From: Ceratodon purpureus
Lineage: Eukaryota > Streptophyta > Bryopsida > Pseudoditrichales > Ditrichaceae
Direction: 5' to 3'
DNA: 64,000 nucleotides
Assembly (NCBI GenBank): GCA_014871385.1
Contig: CM026433.1
Location: forward strand, 11,809,326-11,873,325
Below the pieces are notes generated by a model that did no database searches, had not been told where the DNA came from, and worked only from the letters and a program-made list of their open reading frames with translations. The position numbers were made by a program, and so were the translations under genes. This document shows positions 43,001 to 52,975 of this stretch, in pieces (the first letter of the stretch is position 1; each line of letters starts with the position of its first letter).

Positions 43001-44306
43001 GGGCGGCACGGGAGGCCGGAGTGGGAGCGTCGGCGGCATAGAGCGCAGCATAGAACTGGCGGCATTGTTGAGCGACGGCGGCAGGGTCGGAGACGGGGAC
43101 GCCTTGGCCGTCAAGGAGGTGTGAGAGCAGAGCAGGAGGGGGGCGGTCTCGGACCGCAGTGAAGAATTCTTTAGTGACGCCATCGCCGAGGGCTTGCCAG
43201 CGGATCCTGCTGCGGATGCGGCGGCCGGCGACTTGGCGGGCTTCGAGGTGCCCCAGGGCAGTGCGACTGCGGGTAGCAGCCGTTTGGGCAGGAACATCTT
43301 GAGGAGCAGCATGCAAGGCCGCAGTGGCATCGGCAAGGGTGGCGCGAAGCGTAAGCTCTTCCTCTACCAGGCGGGCGGCTTGAGACTTGGAGTACTCACG
43401 ATAGAAACGGATCAGGTGCCGAAACTTTGTGAAGAAGGGGGTGGGAGTCGGATAAGAGTCCCAGATTTCCTGGAGTTGAGGCCGGACTCGTGGGAGGTGA
43501 AACGATGACATGATCCAGCGGCTAGGCCTAGGGAGATCAGGGCTGAGCTTGAGCAGCACGGAGATGGGACAGTGGTCGGACAAGGAACCATCCCCATGGA
43601 TCCGATATCCATTGAGGGCCTGACCGCCAGTGCGGGGAAACATGTAGCAGCGATCAAGGCGCGCCATGACGCGCGTGCCGTTGATCCGGCAATTGTCCCA
43701 AGTATATTGGAGGGGGGAGGGAGTACGGTCAGGTTCCGTGAGGTTCAAGGCATCTTTGAGGGCGTTGAACAACACCCGCTCACGGCCTCCAATAATTTGT
43801 CCGCATTGGGTTGACTTATCTCGACGGGCCTCAACCATATTAAAGTCACCAAGCAACGTCCATTGACAATGCCGAGGGAGGTCCCGTAGAAGAGTTTCCC
43901 ACAGGACGCATCGGTGAAGAGGGTCATTGGGGGCATACAAATTGAGAAAGCCATAGTTGCCCCCGGGGAGGCCACTAAGAATAAACCAGAAGGCCCGGTT
44001 GTTGAGGACACTACCGGAGGCTGAGACAAACTTGGTCCATTTCGGTCCCAGAAGGGTGGCGATACCACCCCTGCCGGCGTGACCACCATCGGGTGTGTAG
44101 CCAACAGAGGCCTCGAGGCTCCAGCAGCGAGCCCCGCGCCAGAGAGTCCGGCCAAGTCGCTGAGCAGAGTCGTGGCGAAGCTTAGTCTCCTGAAGGAAAA
44201 GTAAATCCACGGCAGGCTTTTGCAGTCGTAGATAGCTGCGAAGATTCGCAATGGCGGAGGCATCGTTGAGCCCGCGAACGTTGTAGGAAAGGATGTGTAA
44301 TTTCAT
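40035..44306 (-). CDS. LINE ORF2: endonuclease / reverse transcriptase
   Basis: 1423 residues. An APE-type endonuclease is at the N terminus (ILSYNVRGLND, LFLQETKL, GDFNMVEARRDK, LSDHCPIS). It is followed by the RT domain (VIVLLPKDGD, LKLDFTKAYDSVDW, GVRQGCPLAPYLF, QYADDTSFSI) and a C-terminal zinc-binding RT domain (FLWSVIHKAV ... CPVCPRADEESILHRFHDCP) typical of plant L1 elements. The start ATG at 44306 overlaps the ORF1 stop as ATGA, pointing to termination-reinitiation. Confidence 0.95.
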   Translation of the reverse strand: MKLHILSYNVRGLNDASAIANLRSYLRLQKPAVDLLFLQETKLRHDSAQRLGRTLWRGARCWSLEASVGYTPDGGHAGRGGIATLLGPKWTKFVSASGSVLNNRAFWFILSGLPGGNYGFLNLYAPNDPLHRCVLWETLLRDLPRHCQWTLLGDFNMVEARRDKSTQCGQIIGGRERVLFNALKDALNLTEPDRTPSPLQYTWDNCRINGTRVMARLDRCYMFPRTGGQALNGYRIHGDGSLSDHCPISVLLKLSPDLPRPSRWIMSSFHLPRVRPQLQEIWDSYPTPTPFFTKFRHLIRFYREYSKSQAARLVEEELTLRATLADATAALHAAPQDVPAQTAATRSRTALGHLEARQVAGRRIRSRIRWQALGDGVTKEFFTAVRDRPPPALLSHLLDGQGVPVSDPAAVAQQCRQFYAALYAADAPTPASRAAQEEILSHLHPKLTEPMIATLSRPFTNTELHDACSKLAKSRSPGPDGVIAEFFQECWSFLGEDFTAMVHTSIENGHFPPGMTSGVIVLLPKDGDLQQLANWRPITLLNSSYKVVAKAMQLRMQEVLMEVISPEQSAFLPRRYILDNVLLQAETINWASQSNQNLVFLKLDFTKAYDSVDWTFLFNVMLKLGIPEPFLRLTRMLLVDATASVSVNNQLTASFPICRGVRQGCPLAPYLFLVIGEALHAASVAAQAAGDLMGISLPGGLLQQLVSQYADDTSFSIAGTAANLRALVSLLDRFKLASGLRVNWTKSVAYWFSRDRPPDWTRDFDCVWAEDRALSKLLGTPFGINLATADVDAFLLAKINRKLAFWRTQHLSLAGRVTIVNSVLSSTLWYFTSVWGGSRGALRSARRLLRNYLWSGSDTNCRARVRWEDYCLPRAYGGLSLLDPELTTEALMGKWLIHSLQPGTSNLKVLLRHRLDQCNPARRGGRWQPSLNWIMVPGATSPRGSRIGVKVIEAWRKLVKCATPTDPTTSDEVRATSLWWASTFIGGNFGFSLSRGRLLFNRGLRTIGDLWNAEARCFRSWDALRRAFTLTDEDRPMINALRRHMPPHWLRLLRRLPTPLEPKAWLGIFTQLDDLLPAIVCQATPQFRPLAHGDRIVIDLPPAVPRFRVGNQSRQLHPDTPPGVPRPRLHLAGFVRQVCVASILRGQDKDPIFLYVAPTAKLDFDPNRWLWPDKSKLLTYTARKGRHYLNPRTSLNLPIAVKWGPGLVPARFRPDWKETWTTVRPRKECAFLWSVIHKAVAVNVWRHRASAAISTNCPVCPRADEESILHRFHDCPRVFSLWGYAQAIIHRFCGGGFGPYQRMRWRTCVFGVPWPRPLRWLRHIWSVLRGAVLWQSWIARNARVFADEDWPGPRLQQAIWDALVDAGRVAWFKALRALRRRPRDAGGILTKFDNLWMFSTLLGYRNDLTVNWIVTRPADVFLF

Positions 44307-46303
44307 GATCGGCGACGGGGTCGGGATTTGTAAGCGTCTCCCACGCTGTTGGGTTGAGGGCGGCCCCAGAGGGAAAAGGTGCGGCCAGCGGCGTCAGTAG
44401 AAGGGGGGGCATCGCAGCTGGGGATAGGGTCAGAGCCACGCCGAGCGGCGGCTTTAGCATGGCGAACAGAGGAGCCGACGAAGGAGGGGAGCAATTGGGC
44501 TTCGCGGATGGCCGCCAGGTTGATATCCAATGTGAGCTTGGGGAGCAATGGCGGTTGAGAGGGAGGAGGGGATTGGGATGCGTCGCGGCTGGACGGCAAG
44601 GCGTCCAGGAAGTCATCATCGGTGGAGCTAGTTTCTTCCGCCTCCGAAGGGCGAAAGAAGATGCGGCTCCGTGGCGAAGGGCCAGTGTTGTGATCCGTGG
44701 AGGACCGTCGGTAAGGCGGGGAGGCATAGATTGGATCCACTGAGCCCCGATCAGCCTCCGAGCGCGGGGAGTAAGGGACTAGGGCGCCGGAAAAGCCACC
44801 CAGACGGGTGATTGTGGATACCGCCGAAGGGGGAGGCGAAGCCGGCTCACTAAGTTCAGAGTCTACAAGGAATGGCCGGGCAAAGGTACCAGCCTGAGTT
44901 GGGGCAGGGGTAACCAGGGGCGGGCGTTGGGAGTCGATTTCTTTAAAGAGATCATCGATAAGATCCAGGTCCATGGAGGAGATGTCGCCGCCAAAATCCC
45001 TGCTGACAGCAGGGAGATAGTCCGAAATATGGTTGGGGGGAGGGGAACCCGCGGGGAGAAGGGGGGGTGGAGGGAGAGGATACAGGGGAAGGGGAGTGGG
45101 AGTAGACTCTGTGGCGGGGTTGGGAAGAAGCCCGGGGCTCCCAGTGGCTGCAACCGGATCAATATCCATGCGCGTGGGGCGAGAGCATGGTCCCCGGCCG
45201 CGCCAGTCAGGTGGTGCACGCGGCAGAGGTTTGCGGGCGCGGGTAGACTCCGAACTCGAGCCGCTGGCTTGATTGCCAGAGTGAGGTGGTCGACGAGGCC
45301 GTTGAACTGTCATCCACCCGTCGTGGTCCGGGGGAGAGTAGCGGCGGGGCCGAGGGTGCTGGGCGCGGCGAAGACCTCGACGGCGGGGACGATGTGGGCG
45401 GGAAGAATGGGGAGATGGAGGAGACCGGCGTCGGGCGGCCGGAGCCGCAGCTGTACGGCGGGGAGGGAGAGGAGGGGTAGCCAGTAGGGGACCAGGGTCC
45501 GGAGGGCTAGCACCATGGAAAGGAGGGTGGGGTACCGGGGGCGGGCTGGGGGATCCGGAGCTAAATGTGCCGGAATAGTCCAGGAGGATGACCACGGGCC
45601 TGCCGTCGGAAGACCGAAGGCTGACACTGGCGGGCCAGCCACCACTAACATCCAAAGCCACGCAGAACCGGTGGTCTTGAGGGGAGGGCGCGGTGGTGTC
45701 CGTGGCCAGGACCCGGCCGAGCTGTTGAGCGATAGTACGAGCAACAGGACAAAATTCAAGCGGGAGAAACTGAAAAGAGAACCAAGAAGGGACCAGTACT
45801 CCCTGGGGACAGTCGGGGGTGAATCCAGCCTCCCATGGCTGGTAAAACGCAGAACCCCCAGAGAAATCATGAAGGGTGTGGATGAGGCGCTTCGTTGCCT
45901 CTACACTGTCGAGCTTGACGTATGAGAAGCCCCGCCCAGCATCTTTCTGCCACAGAATACGTCCCGGGTGTGCCACACGAGAGAGGTCCGCGAGCCAGCA
46001 GGCTCTGACCGAGTCAGACAAGGGCCCAGCTGGAAAGGTGGCGATGACGACTTGGCCGCGCAGCTGGGCTATTTCTTGTTGCTGGGTCTGTGGGGAGAAG
46101 ATGGAAGAGGGAATAGTGACTGAGTCCCAGAGGAGAAGACCAGCGGGATTGCGCCGAGTGCCGGGAGGGAGGGATTCCCCCTCACGGGGTTGGAAGGGAC
46201 TGCACGGGGGGCCGAAAGCTGGCTTTGGGAAGCGTGGAGCGCTCTGAGGGCCGCCCCAGGCAGAGGGCCCGGCAGGCGCCTCGGCGCGGTGGGGAGTCGC
46301 CAT
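44303..46303 (-). CDS. LINE ORF1
   Basis: 666 residues from ATG 46303. A folded N-terminal region (about 60-230, including VVIATFPAGPLSDSVRACWL and GRGFSYVKLDS, RRM-like in feel) precedes a long proline/serine/arginine-rich region. ORF1 proteins of plant L1 elements bind the element RNA. I see no CCHC knuckle, so the RNA-binding assignment comes from position in the element. Confidence 0.8.
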   Translation of the reverse strand: MATPHRAEAPAGPSAWGGPQSAPRFPKPAFGPPCSPFQPREGESLPPGTRRNPAGLLLWDSVTIPSSIFSPQTQQQEIAQLRGQVVIATFPAGPLSDSVRACWLADLSRVAHPGRILWQKDAGRGFSYVKLDSVEATKRLIHTLHDFSGGSAFYQPWEAGFTPDCPQGVLVPSWFSFQFLPLEFCPVARTIAQQLGRVLATDTTAPSPQDHRFCVALDVSGGWPASVSLRSSDGRPVVILLDYSGTFSSGSPSPPPVPHPPFHGASPPDPGPLLATPPLPPRRTAAAPAARRRSPPSPHSSRPHRPRRRGLRRAQHPRPRRYSPPDHDGWMTVQRPRRPPHSGNQASGSSSESTRARKPLPRAPPDWRGRGPCSRPTRMDIDPVAATGSPGLLPNPATESTPTPLPLYPLPPPPLLPAGSPPPNHISDYLPAVSRDFGGDISSMDLDLIDDLFKEIDSQRPPLVTPAPTQAGTFARPFLVDSELSEPASPPPSAVSTITRLGGFSGALVPYSPRSEADRGSVDPIYASPPYRRSSTDHNTGPSPRSRIFFRPSEAEETSSTDDDFLDALPSSRDASQSPPPSQPPLLPKLTLDINLAAIREAQLLPSFVGSSVRHAKAAARRGSDPIPSCDAPPSTDAAGRTFSLWGRPQPNSVGDAYKSRPRRRS

Positions 46304-46590
46304 GAACGCAGAAATTAGGTCGACGTGAGAAAACTACAAATCCACGTAAAAACTCAAATACCGCACCAATTCGGCAAAGGGCGGTATCAATCGCTTCGGC
46401 GTGAGATAAGCTACCCAGATTTGCAACAAACGTCGTCGGGGGAGGCAGTCTCCGAAGCGGAGTAGTGACGAGCTGAGTGCCCGCCACCCTGCGGCGGCCG
46501 TGCGGCCAAGGGCCGGAGCCTCCCCTCACCTAAAATCGCGGAGCGCCGTACCGCTCACCGTCCCCCCATTCATAACTCCATTCCGACTGC

Positions 46591-46605
46591 GTCCACCATA
46601 TGTTT
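46591..46605. repeat. LINE target duplication, right copy
   Basis: GTCCACCATATGTTT, identical to 39903-39917. It overlaps the 8 bp (GTTTCAAG, 46602-46609) that would be the target duplication of element C. Confidence 0.9.
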
Positions 46606-46619
46606 CAAGCAGGGTTTTC

Positions 46620-47080
46620 TATGCCGTCGGGTCGTGACTTTTCCGTCGCGACGTCCGAATGGGTCGTGACGGGGGTCCTCCGACGTCACAATAGGGGTCA
46701 GCGTAGGGTCCTCTAGGTCCTGCGAGTAGCGTGGGTAAAAGAGTTACTCGGCCCCGTTACGTGGCGTCCTACTTGGAATTGCGGTGGCCCCGGACGGTGA
46801 CGTGGATGTCCGGAGGAGTTCCGACGGCGGAGTCGGGCGGACAGAGACGGGTAACCGATTTAGGGTTCAGGGGCGGACGTGTTTAGGCCTGGCGGACGAT
46901 TGAGGAGGAACAGGACCGTTGAATGCCGGGGAAGTCCGCGAGTGGGCCGGACTGGTAGGCGGACATGGCTCGGACGGGCCTGTAGGCGGGCATAATGCGT
47001 ATCCGGGTGGGCGGACTTGATGCCGATCGTATTGCGGACGGAGGTTGTCGGACCGGGCGGACGCGATGTGGACGAACACA
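46620..47080. repeat. CGGAC/GTCCG subterminal cluster
   Basis: More than a dozen CGGAC or GTCCG pentamers within 460 bp just inside the left end of element C, mostly as GGGCGGAC or GGCGGAC in one orientation. Dense subterminal repeats are a usual transposase binding zone in hAT elements. Confidence 0.65.
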
Positions 47081-47850
47081 TACAGGGTGGTCCGCGATGC
47101 TGTGATTGGGAACATATTGTCTTCAATTTTCATACAGCTCAACTGCTTCACGAGCAAATATGAAATTCGAACCATCCGACACTACTGAAGTGACACACTG
47201 ACCAACTACTTCTCAAACCGACATTGAATTCCATCAGATTATATATTGTAATCGAGATGAATCCATTAAAACATGGCTGTCTTGGTAGAAGTTTAGTCAG
47301 TGAATGAGTATAGCTCTGAAGGTTCCTTATAAAAAACAGGACTTCCGTGATAGTAGCTCAGTTATCAAACGAGTATAGGTCCGAAAATTCCTTACAAACA
47401 GTCTTTGATCAAAGTTTTCCTGGTTCGGATGCACAGTTGGGAGTTTAAAAAAGGTAAAGTGTCTAAGCTACTGTAAGAAAATTCACTGCGTAGTCACAAT
47501 GAATCCATTCCGTCGCTGAGATACAGTCTTCCAAGAAATCGGAGGTGGAAAACACTATTTTGATTTCCGGCGGCTTGTAGAGGTCGACTTGTCCTTGCGC
47601 GCATAATTCCACCCTCCAATGTCCGAGTTCAAATGCTTGCGCTTCTTTTCTCCCTCTCCGGTATCTGGCGCACTGCTAATCCCCACTCGCGCTGTTGTAG
47701 CAAAACTCAGATATCAGTTCCGGACCAGCGCCCTGGACACTCTAATGCACAGTATCATGTCAAAAACGAATTTTAAAAAATAATTGCTTATCAGATGCAA
47801 GATACAGACTCATAAGTCGGAAGTTTTTCATATTCGGTTCCGCAACGGAT
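47081..47850. other. non-coding stretch of element C
   Basis: No gene recognised between the subterminal repeats and the first cargo gene. Confidence 0.4.
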
Positions 47851-49032
47851 TCAGCAATACTGGAAATCAATGCACATGCGCGACATTGACGTACCTTCGC
47901 ACTTGAAAAAGCCGAAGCTGTTCAACCAGTTCTCTGCGAAAGGCTCCCCGCATTTTGCGCAGTTCTGACTAAGCGACGTCCGCGCTGCAGCGCACCACGG
48001 GTGGTATGGGCAAGCGCACGACGCAGTCACGAGGTCCATCGCCGGAAACCCTTGGTTACAAAGGGAGCAACCTTCCACTGTAAGGGTAATTGACTCGATG
48101 TTCTGAGTGGGCGCTGCGATTCGAGGACTGGGGGCACGGAACATTGATGTAGACGACCATATCTGAAGCTGGCGGAGATTTTCTTTCAAGCCCATCACCT
48201 TGTCCCTTGCATCCTGCAATGCAGAAGACAGGCGTTTCTCAACCCCGATGGCCACCGCGAGATCCTTCGCCGACGTTTCAGTTAAATCCTCCTTCATACG
48301 TTGCACTTCCTCCCCAGCCTCCAAGATTCTCTGTTCTTCCCCGAAAATTTCGTCTTTGAAGAACCTCAGGAACGTTTCATCAGCAGAGCCTTCGACGACG
48401 GACTTCATCGCCCCCCACTTCTGCAGTTTCGCCTCGGAGGAGTCCATAGATAACTCAATGTACATCAGCTTGATCTGAAGCTTGTACCTCTCCATATCCG
48501 TGAGCGGTGGCTTGGCCGTCTGCCTCAGAAGCGCAGCCCGTTCGTGTGCAACACTATGGATTGCCACGGCCGTCTCGAAGTCCTTCTCAGCGATCGCAAT
48601 CTCGGCTTCCAGGCCCTTGTAGAGGGTTTCGACGTAGGTGGCATTCCGGTCAGGGGTGCGATACAGGACTGTGAGTTCGTCTCCGCTCTCGATTTTCTTA
48701 CCCCTCCAGCGATCCTCCGCATACTTTGCCCAGTTCATTGGGTAGCGATGGAAGACCTCCGAAACGACCGCTCTCGCGAAGCTCTCCGGGAGGAACAAAC
48801 CCGCAGGAAGCTCGGGAATTTGAGAGATTGCTGGGTACAGCTCCAACACTCTCGCCTTGACCTCTCCTGATTTCGCTCCGTCGAAGAGATATCCCTTCCC
48901 AGGAACCCTCTCTCCGAATACGGACCTTAGCTCCTCATTGCTGACATGGTTGCAGTCGAAGGCGGGGTCCAAACCTGCATTTGGCAACCCAACCTTCACG
49001 TGAAAGTAATTCTCCTTCCCAACTTCTCCCAT
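47851..49032 (-). CDS. RING-like zinc-finger cargo protein
   Basis: 393 residues from ATG 49032; the frame is open a little further upstream without an ATG. The middle is helical and charged (about 150-300, likely coiled coil). Near the C terminus is a RING-like cluster, CSLCNQGF then SCACPYHPWC then CAKCGEPF. The fourth zinc ligand is Cys rather than the usual His, a CxCxxHxxC core. RING domains usually act as ubiquitin E3 ligases, but a variant like this may be purely structural. A GTACGT right after KCE in the C-terminal region could be a splice donor, so the last 13 residues are uncertain. It shares its general design with the coiled-coil RING gene at 52976. Confidence 0.6.
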   Translation of the reverse strand: MGEVGKENYFHVKVGLPNAGLDPAFDCNHVSNEELRSVFGERVPGKGYLFDGAKSGEVKARVLELYPAISQIPELPAGLFLPESFARAVVSEVFHRYPMNWAKYAEDRWRGKKIESGDELTVLYRTPDRNATYVETLYKGLEAEIAIAEKDFETAVAIHSVAHERAALLRQTAKPPLTDMERYKLQIKLMYIELSMDSSEAKLQKWGAMKSVVEGSADETFLRFFKDEIFGEEQRILEAGEEVQRMKEDLTETSAKDLAVAIGVEKRLSSALQDARDKVMGLKENLRQLQIWSSTSMFRAPSPRIAAPTQNIESITLTVEGCSLCNQGFPAMDLVTASCACPYHPWCAAARTSLSQNCAKCGEPFAENWLNSFGFFKCEGTSMSRMCIDFQYC

Positions 49033-50270
49033 TCTGACCCCTCTCACTCGCAACAGGTATATCCCTCCTCTTCGATCGGACCGGGGCAACCTCAGACCAG
49101 CGAACTACAAGTTGGAACCAGAATGCAATGGCGACTCCAACCAAAACTCTCAGCGATGGCGTGGTTGAATGGAACTGCCCTCGCCATGGCTGGCCATGGC
49201 TACCCCTACAGGCAGCCGCCATATTTAACGCCAAGGTGGTCATCTCATTATGGTGATTTGAGGGGTTGAGTTCGGATTGGCGACTGTGACTTGACAACAT
49301 ACCTTTCAGGACTTCCTGTCTTCGTACTCCTCCTTCAACACTCAGTGTATCCAAATAGGCTCCATCATTGCAACATGAATATGGTGTTTCAAATGTCCTG
49401 TAGGCTGTGGGTAATAGACGGTTTAATAGATGGATGAACACGAAATTCATTGCATTCAAAAAAATCTATGCACCTTGTAATTCTACTGAAGTGTCACACC
49501 GATGAAATCTCGTGTTCGTAAGTTCTATTGGGAATTTTCGTTCATGAGTTGGTCAGAGTTTGAATTTCACGTTGTTGAAGAGGATTTGTGACATTGTCTC
49601 TGCCTAAGCACGGGACACGAGCCGTATTTCTCGGCCAGTCGTCCGGTCTTTCCGACATTCCTCGTCGCCAGGTTTGAAGACCGAAGTGGTTTAATGTAGC
49701 GGACGATTGAGGCCGGACAGGCGGATGCGGATCGGGGTTTAGAGTCGGAAGGCAATTATATGCGGACGCGGCTGGGGCGGACCGGTAAGCGGGCATGATT
49801 CGGACGCCAGTAAGACGGATCGGAGAGCGGGCACAACGAGTACGCGGAGTGGGCGGACTAGATGTCGGACAGTGGTCACTGCAGGAGGGTGTCGGATCGC
49901 ACGGATTCGAGGTGAACGGGCACCATCCGCGGGTGCAGTGGGCAAGGGGGTGGTCCGCGTCGCCGGACCATTTTCAGAGGGTCCGGCGTGGAATAAACGT
50001 TGGGTGTTTAGGGCTCTGGTCCCAATATTGTGGAATTACAATCACTCTATCATGGCTTCGGGGTCAGGAATTTGACAAACAAACTCTATTTACAAATTGA
50101 TCTGTTCAGAGACGGTACATGACCTCCTATGCGCCTAACCTGGGCGAATGCAAACTCGGACCCTGGTGTTCAGAATGATATAGTTATATTCAAATTGTCA
50201 GACCACTAAGAAGCGGTACTTGCGCGTTGGACAAAACGTTTCTAAGGAGTTTTGCATACTCACATGTGAT
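49033..50270. repeat. intergenic stretch with CGGAC/GTCCG cluster
   Basis: Between two leftward cargo genes. About 49590-49990 carries many CGGAC units (GGCGGACCGG, GCGGACGCGG, GGCGGACTAG). No gene recognised. Confidence 0.55.
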
Positions 50271-52205
50271 TTATGAATGGGTGTCCCGGAAACACATATT
50301 CGGTGTTTGCAGATTGTAAGGTGGTAACTTCAACGTCCTCACGACGTGTGTGACGGTTTGTCTAGCAGCCGGGTTGATGTGGGTCATTTCGTCTAAACCC
50401 TGCTCAAAGCGCATCTTAACCCCGTTAGGATCGCGGTTCTGCTGAAATAGAACCGATGTCGAGTCGGAGTTGTAAATCTGCCTTGCGAGTACTCCAACGC
50501 TATAGGACTCTGATTTGTACGTGTGAGGGTGCTGCTTTGCCATGCGACGTGGGGATTGGGATGAGCCTCTAGAGCCATGCACATGGAACAACTCCGGAGC
50601 GGCACAACTGTACATTTCCATGTGCTTCTTTATCGCGTCTTCGCTCTGTACTCCGTAGTACGAAGGGGCCGATTCGGGCATGAAAGAAGCCATTCCCCAG
50701 TCACATATACCTATGAAAATAGCTCCGTCGCGGTCTGTTGGAAAGTGGAGCATGACATTGTTAGGGTGCAGGTCGCAGTGTAGCACTTCCTCGCCGTGTA
50801 CCACATCCACGATGCACATGAGAGCCCAGGCCAAGTGAGCTCGATTTTTTCGGTAAACGACCAGCTTCTTCCGGGCCTCGAAGTCCAGACCTGCGTCTTT
50901 GAGGAGTTCCATTTCATGGGTTTCCCCAAATTTCAAATCGAACGCACGCATGTTCTTCAACGAGCCTCCGTTCCACCATAGCGAGTACGACTCGAGCGTC
51001 TTCCGGTTTAGGTATTGCAGCTTAATCACACCAGGGTGATCAACTGGACACGACATTGCCTCGATAGAGCGTTGATCGCGACTTGTCTTGAAGTCAGTCA
51101 CCTTCATGGTCTTCCCTGCAAAATGAAGCCACTCCGGGATGAAACATGCCTCTGCAATTCGCACCCTTCGCACGATTCCAAACGAACCCTGAAAACTATT
51201 TTCGTCTACGGGGATGGCGTAAGAACCCTTCGGTAGCCACTTCAGACCGTTTCTGTCCCGAGAAGCGATGTCGTCGGCCAGAGCTCTCCCGACGAACTTC
51301 GGCAGTGTAGTCCTTCCCTTCCCCTTCGCGAGGATAGCACCTCTTTTCCAATTCTCCAGCTTCTGAAGGAGCTCGGAGTTTCCCCCACTACATCCCGAAC
51401 CAGGTCCACATATCATGTTAAATGGCACTGTCGAATTGAACAATGCCTCCTGCACCTGTTCCTCGATCCACTGTCCCCAATTACTCTTCCCTCTATCCTC
51501 TTGGAACTCATCCCCCGCCATGCCCTCCTGCAGTAGTAACCTCAGAGCATTCGATGCTTTCTCGAGTCCCGCCGGACCATCATTCAAGAATGTACTCTCC
51601 AAGTATGGCATGTCGTGGCTTGCAAACCAGTCCAGGATTATCTTTCTACAGCAAAGCCTAGCCTCCGTGGAATGCTGGTCACACGCGGCTACCTTCTTCC
51701 GATGCTTGTGCTTCCTAACCTCAGAACCGGACGCGGTCGACCCAGACTCCGTTCCTTGCGACCCCCCTGCCCGCTTACTCCCCCTGCGCTCTTCAGTAGA
51801 CGGCGGACACTGGTCGGACGGTGCCGATGTCCACAATACCCTAGGTAGTGGTTTAGGTGGCGGGACGATTTCCATGGCGGGTGCTTGTACTCCGCTAGAA
51901 CTTCCCGAGCTCGCTGGACCAGACCTAGTGCCTTGGCTGCCGATGTTTTCCGCGGCGTGGCTCCCTATCGCACCGTGTCGCCCCCCTGATCCATGGGTTG
52001 CACGAGAGCCGTGACTCCGGGAACCATGGCCACCCCGCGTTCCCCGCGCTCGCTGCAAGTGGCCTCCTCCGAGGTTTTCCATCGGGGTGAATTCCTGATT
52101 GAACCTGGTTCTCTCTCCGCCACGCCCCCCGCCCACCCCGAGTGCTCCGACGGGGCTCCCGTCGGATCGCCATTCCTGAAGTATTCTTCCACTCTCGTTT
52201 GCCAT
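50271..52205 (-). CDS. protein kinase cargo gene with complete catalytic residues
   Basis: 644 residues from ATG 52205, which lies a few bases after a 3' splice site (TCCTTTCCAG), so a 5'-UTR intron is likely. The N-terminal 160 residues are Gly/Arg/Ser-rich and disordered. The kinase domain begins near 330: glycine loop SFQGSFGIVRRV (337-348), Lys in FAGKTMKV (365/368), catalytic loop HCDLHPNNV (Asp 478, Asn 483), metal site CDWGMAS (Asp 502; DWG for DFG) and CAAPELF in the APE position (536-538). All catalytic residues are present, so an active Ser/Thr-type kinase is plausible. Subfamily not recognised. Function within a transposon is unknown; it may modify the transposase or a host factor. 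Confidence 0.75.
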   Translation of the reverse strand: MANESGRILQEWRSDGSPVGALGVGGGRGGERTRFNQEFTPMENLGGGHLQRARGTRGGHGSRSHGSRATHGSGGRHGAIGSHAAENIGSQGTRSGPASSGSSSGVQAPAMEIVPPPKPLPRVLWTSAPSDQCPPSTEERRGSKRAGGSQGTESGSTASGSEVRKHKHRKKVAACDQHSTEARLCCRKIILDWFASHDMPYLESTFLNDGPAGLEKASNALRLLLQEGMAGDEFQEDRGKSNWGQWIEEQVQEALFNSTVPFNMICGPGSGCSGGNSELLQKLENWKRGAILAKGKGRTTLPKFVGRALADDIASRDRNGLKWLPKGSYAIPVDENSFQGSFGIVRRVRIAEACFIPEWLHFAGKTMKVTDFKTSRDQRSIEAMSCPVDHPGVIKLQYLNRKTLESYSLWWNGGSLKNMRAFDLKFGETHEMELLKDAGLDFEARKKLVVYRKNRAHLAWALMCIVDVVHGEEVLHCDLHPNNVMLHFPTDRDGAIFIGICDWGMASFMPESAPSYYGVQSEDAIKKHMEMYSCAAPELFHVHGSRGSSQSPRRMAKQHPHTYKSESYSVGVLARQIYNSDSTSVLFQQNRDPNGVKMRFEQGLDEMTHINPAARQTVTHVVRTLKLPPYNLQTPNMCFRDTHS

Positions 52206-52975
52206 GGTACCCTGGAAAGGAAGAAAACAGAACAATCAGCAATTGGTTTTTCGGTAGGCGAGTCAGTTCAGAACCCTGATATAAATTAGCAAGGGTTTGT
52301 CTCTGAAATCGGTCCCGTGCTCTACTGACCCTCCGGACCCGCGCACTGCCGCTGTCCCGACGGACGCAACAGAGTCTCGGATCCCAACGAGAGGCCTAGA
52401 GAGGATGGGAAAGTGAGCGGAAAATAAAGGGACACCTTTATATAGGAGACGAGGAAGATCATTGATCTGGGACGATAACTGATTGCTTGGCGATCACCCT
52501 TGGAAGGGATCGGTCGGGTGGCAGACGTAGGATCTAGGCCTGTGAGCGAATTAGGGTTAGCGGGTTGGTCGGATCGCACAGTCGGACTTGGCGGACTGTG
52601 AATGCGGACGAGGCGGGTCGTCGGACGGGTGGGTTGCTATGTCCGCATGGGCTCGCGATCTTATGATGCGAACGGATGGGTCGATCGGTGATTGCACCAC
52701 GCGTACTCGGACGCATGGGCGGACTCGGACCCGGACGCACGGGCGGATTCGGACTCGGACGCATGGGCGGACTCGGACTCGGTCGCATGCGCGGACTGAA
52801 GGGATGATACTCTTTATATGGCATATATCCAGACTTAGGCGTTGGTGACTCTAGGTGAGTCTTCGGGAAAGGAAAAAGCCAAATGAAGTTATGTTTATGC
52901 AATGGTTACTATAGTTATGAAAGAAAATAAAACATTGTTAATGGTTACCACTCTATACAGTTCTAGGAGTTCATC
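52206..52975. repeat. intergenic stretch with CGGAC/GTCCG cluster
   Basis: Spans the promoter of the kinase gene. About 52560-52810 is packed with CGGAC units, including repeats of ACTCGGAC-type sequence around ACGCATGGGCGG. Short frames through it are compositional. Confidence 0.55.

Larger units (their letters stand above)
39915..46590 (-). mobile_element. L1-type LINE, full length and apparently intact
   Basis: A two-ORF non-LTR retrotransposon on the minus strand with a 3' poly(A) (poly(T) on the plus strand, 39915-39932) and a 15-bp target duplication. ORF1 and ORF2 are both open. GC-rich coding contrasts with the AT-rich surroundings. It is inserted five bases from the left end of element C, so it is younger than C. 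Confidence 0.93.
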
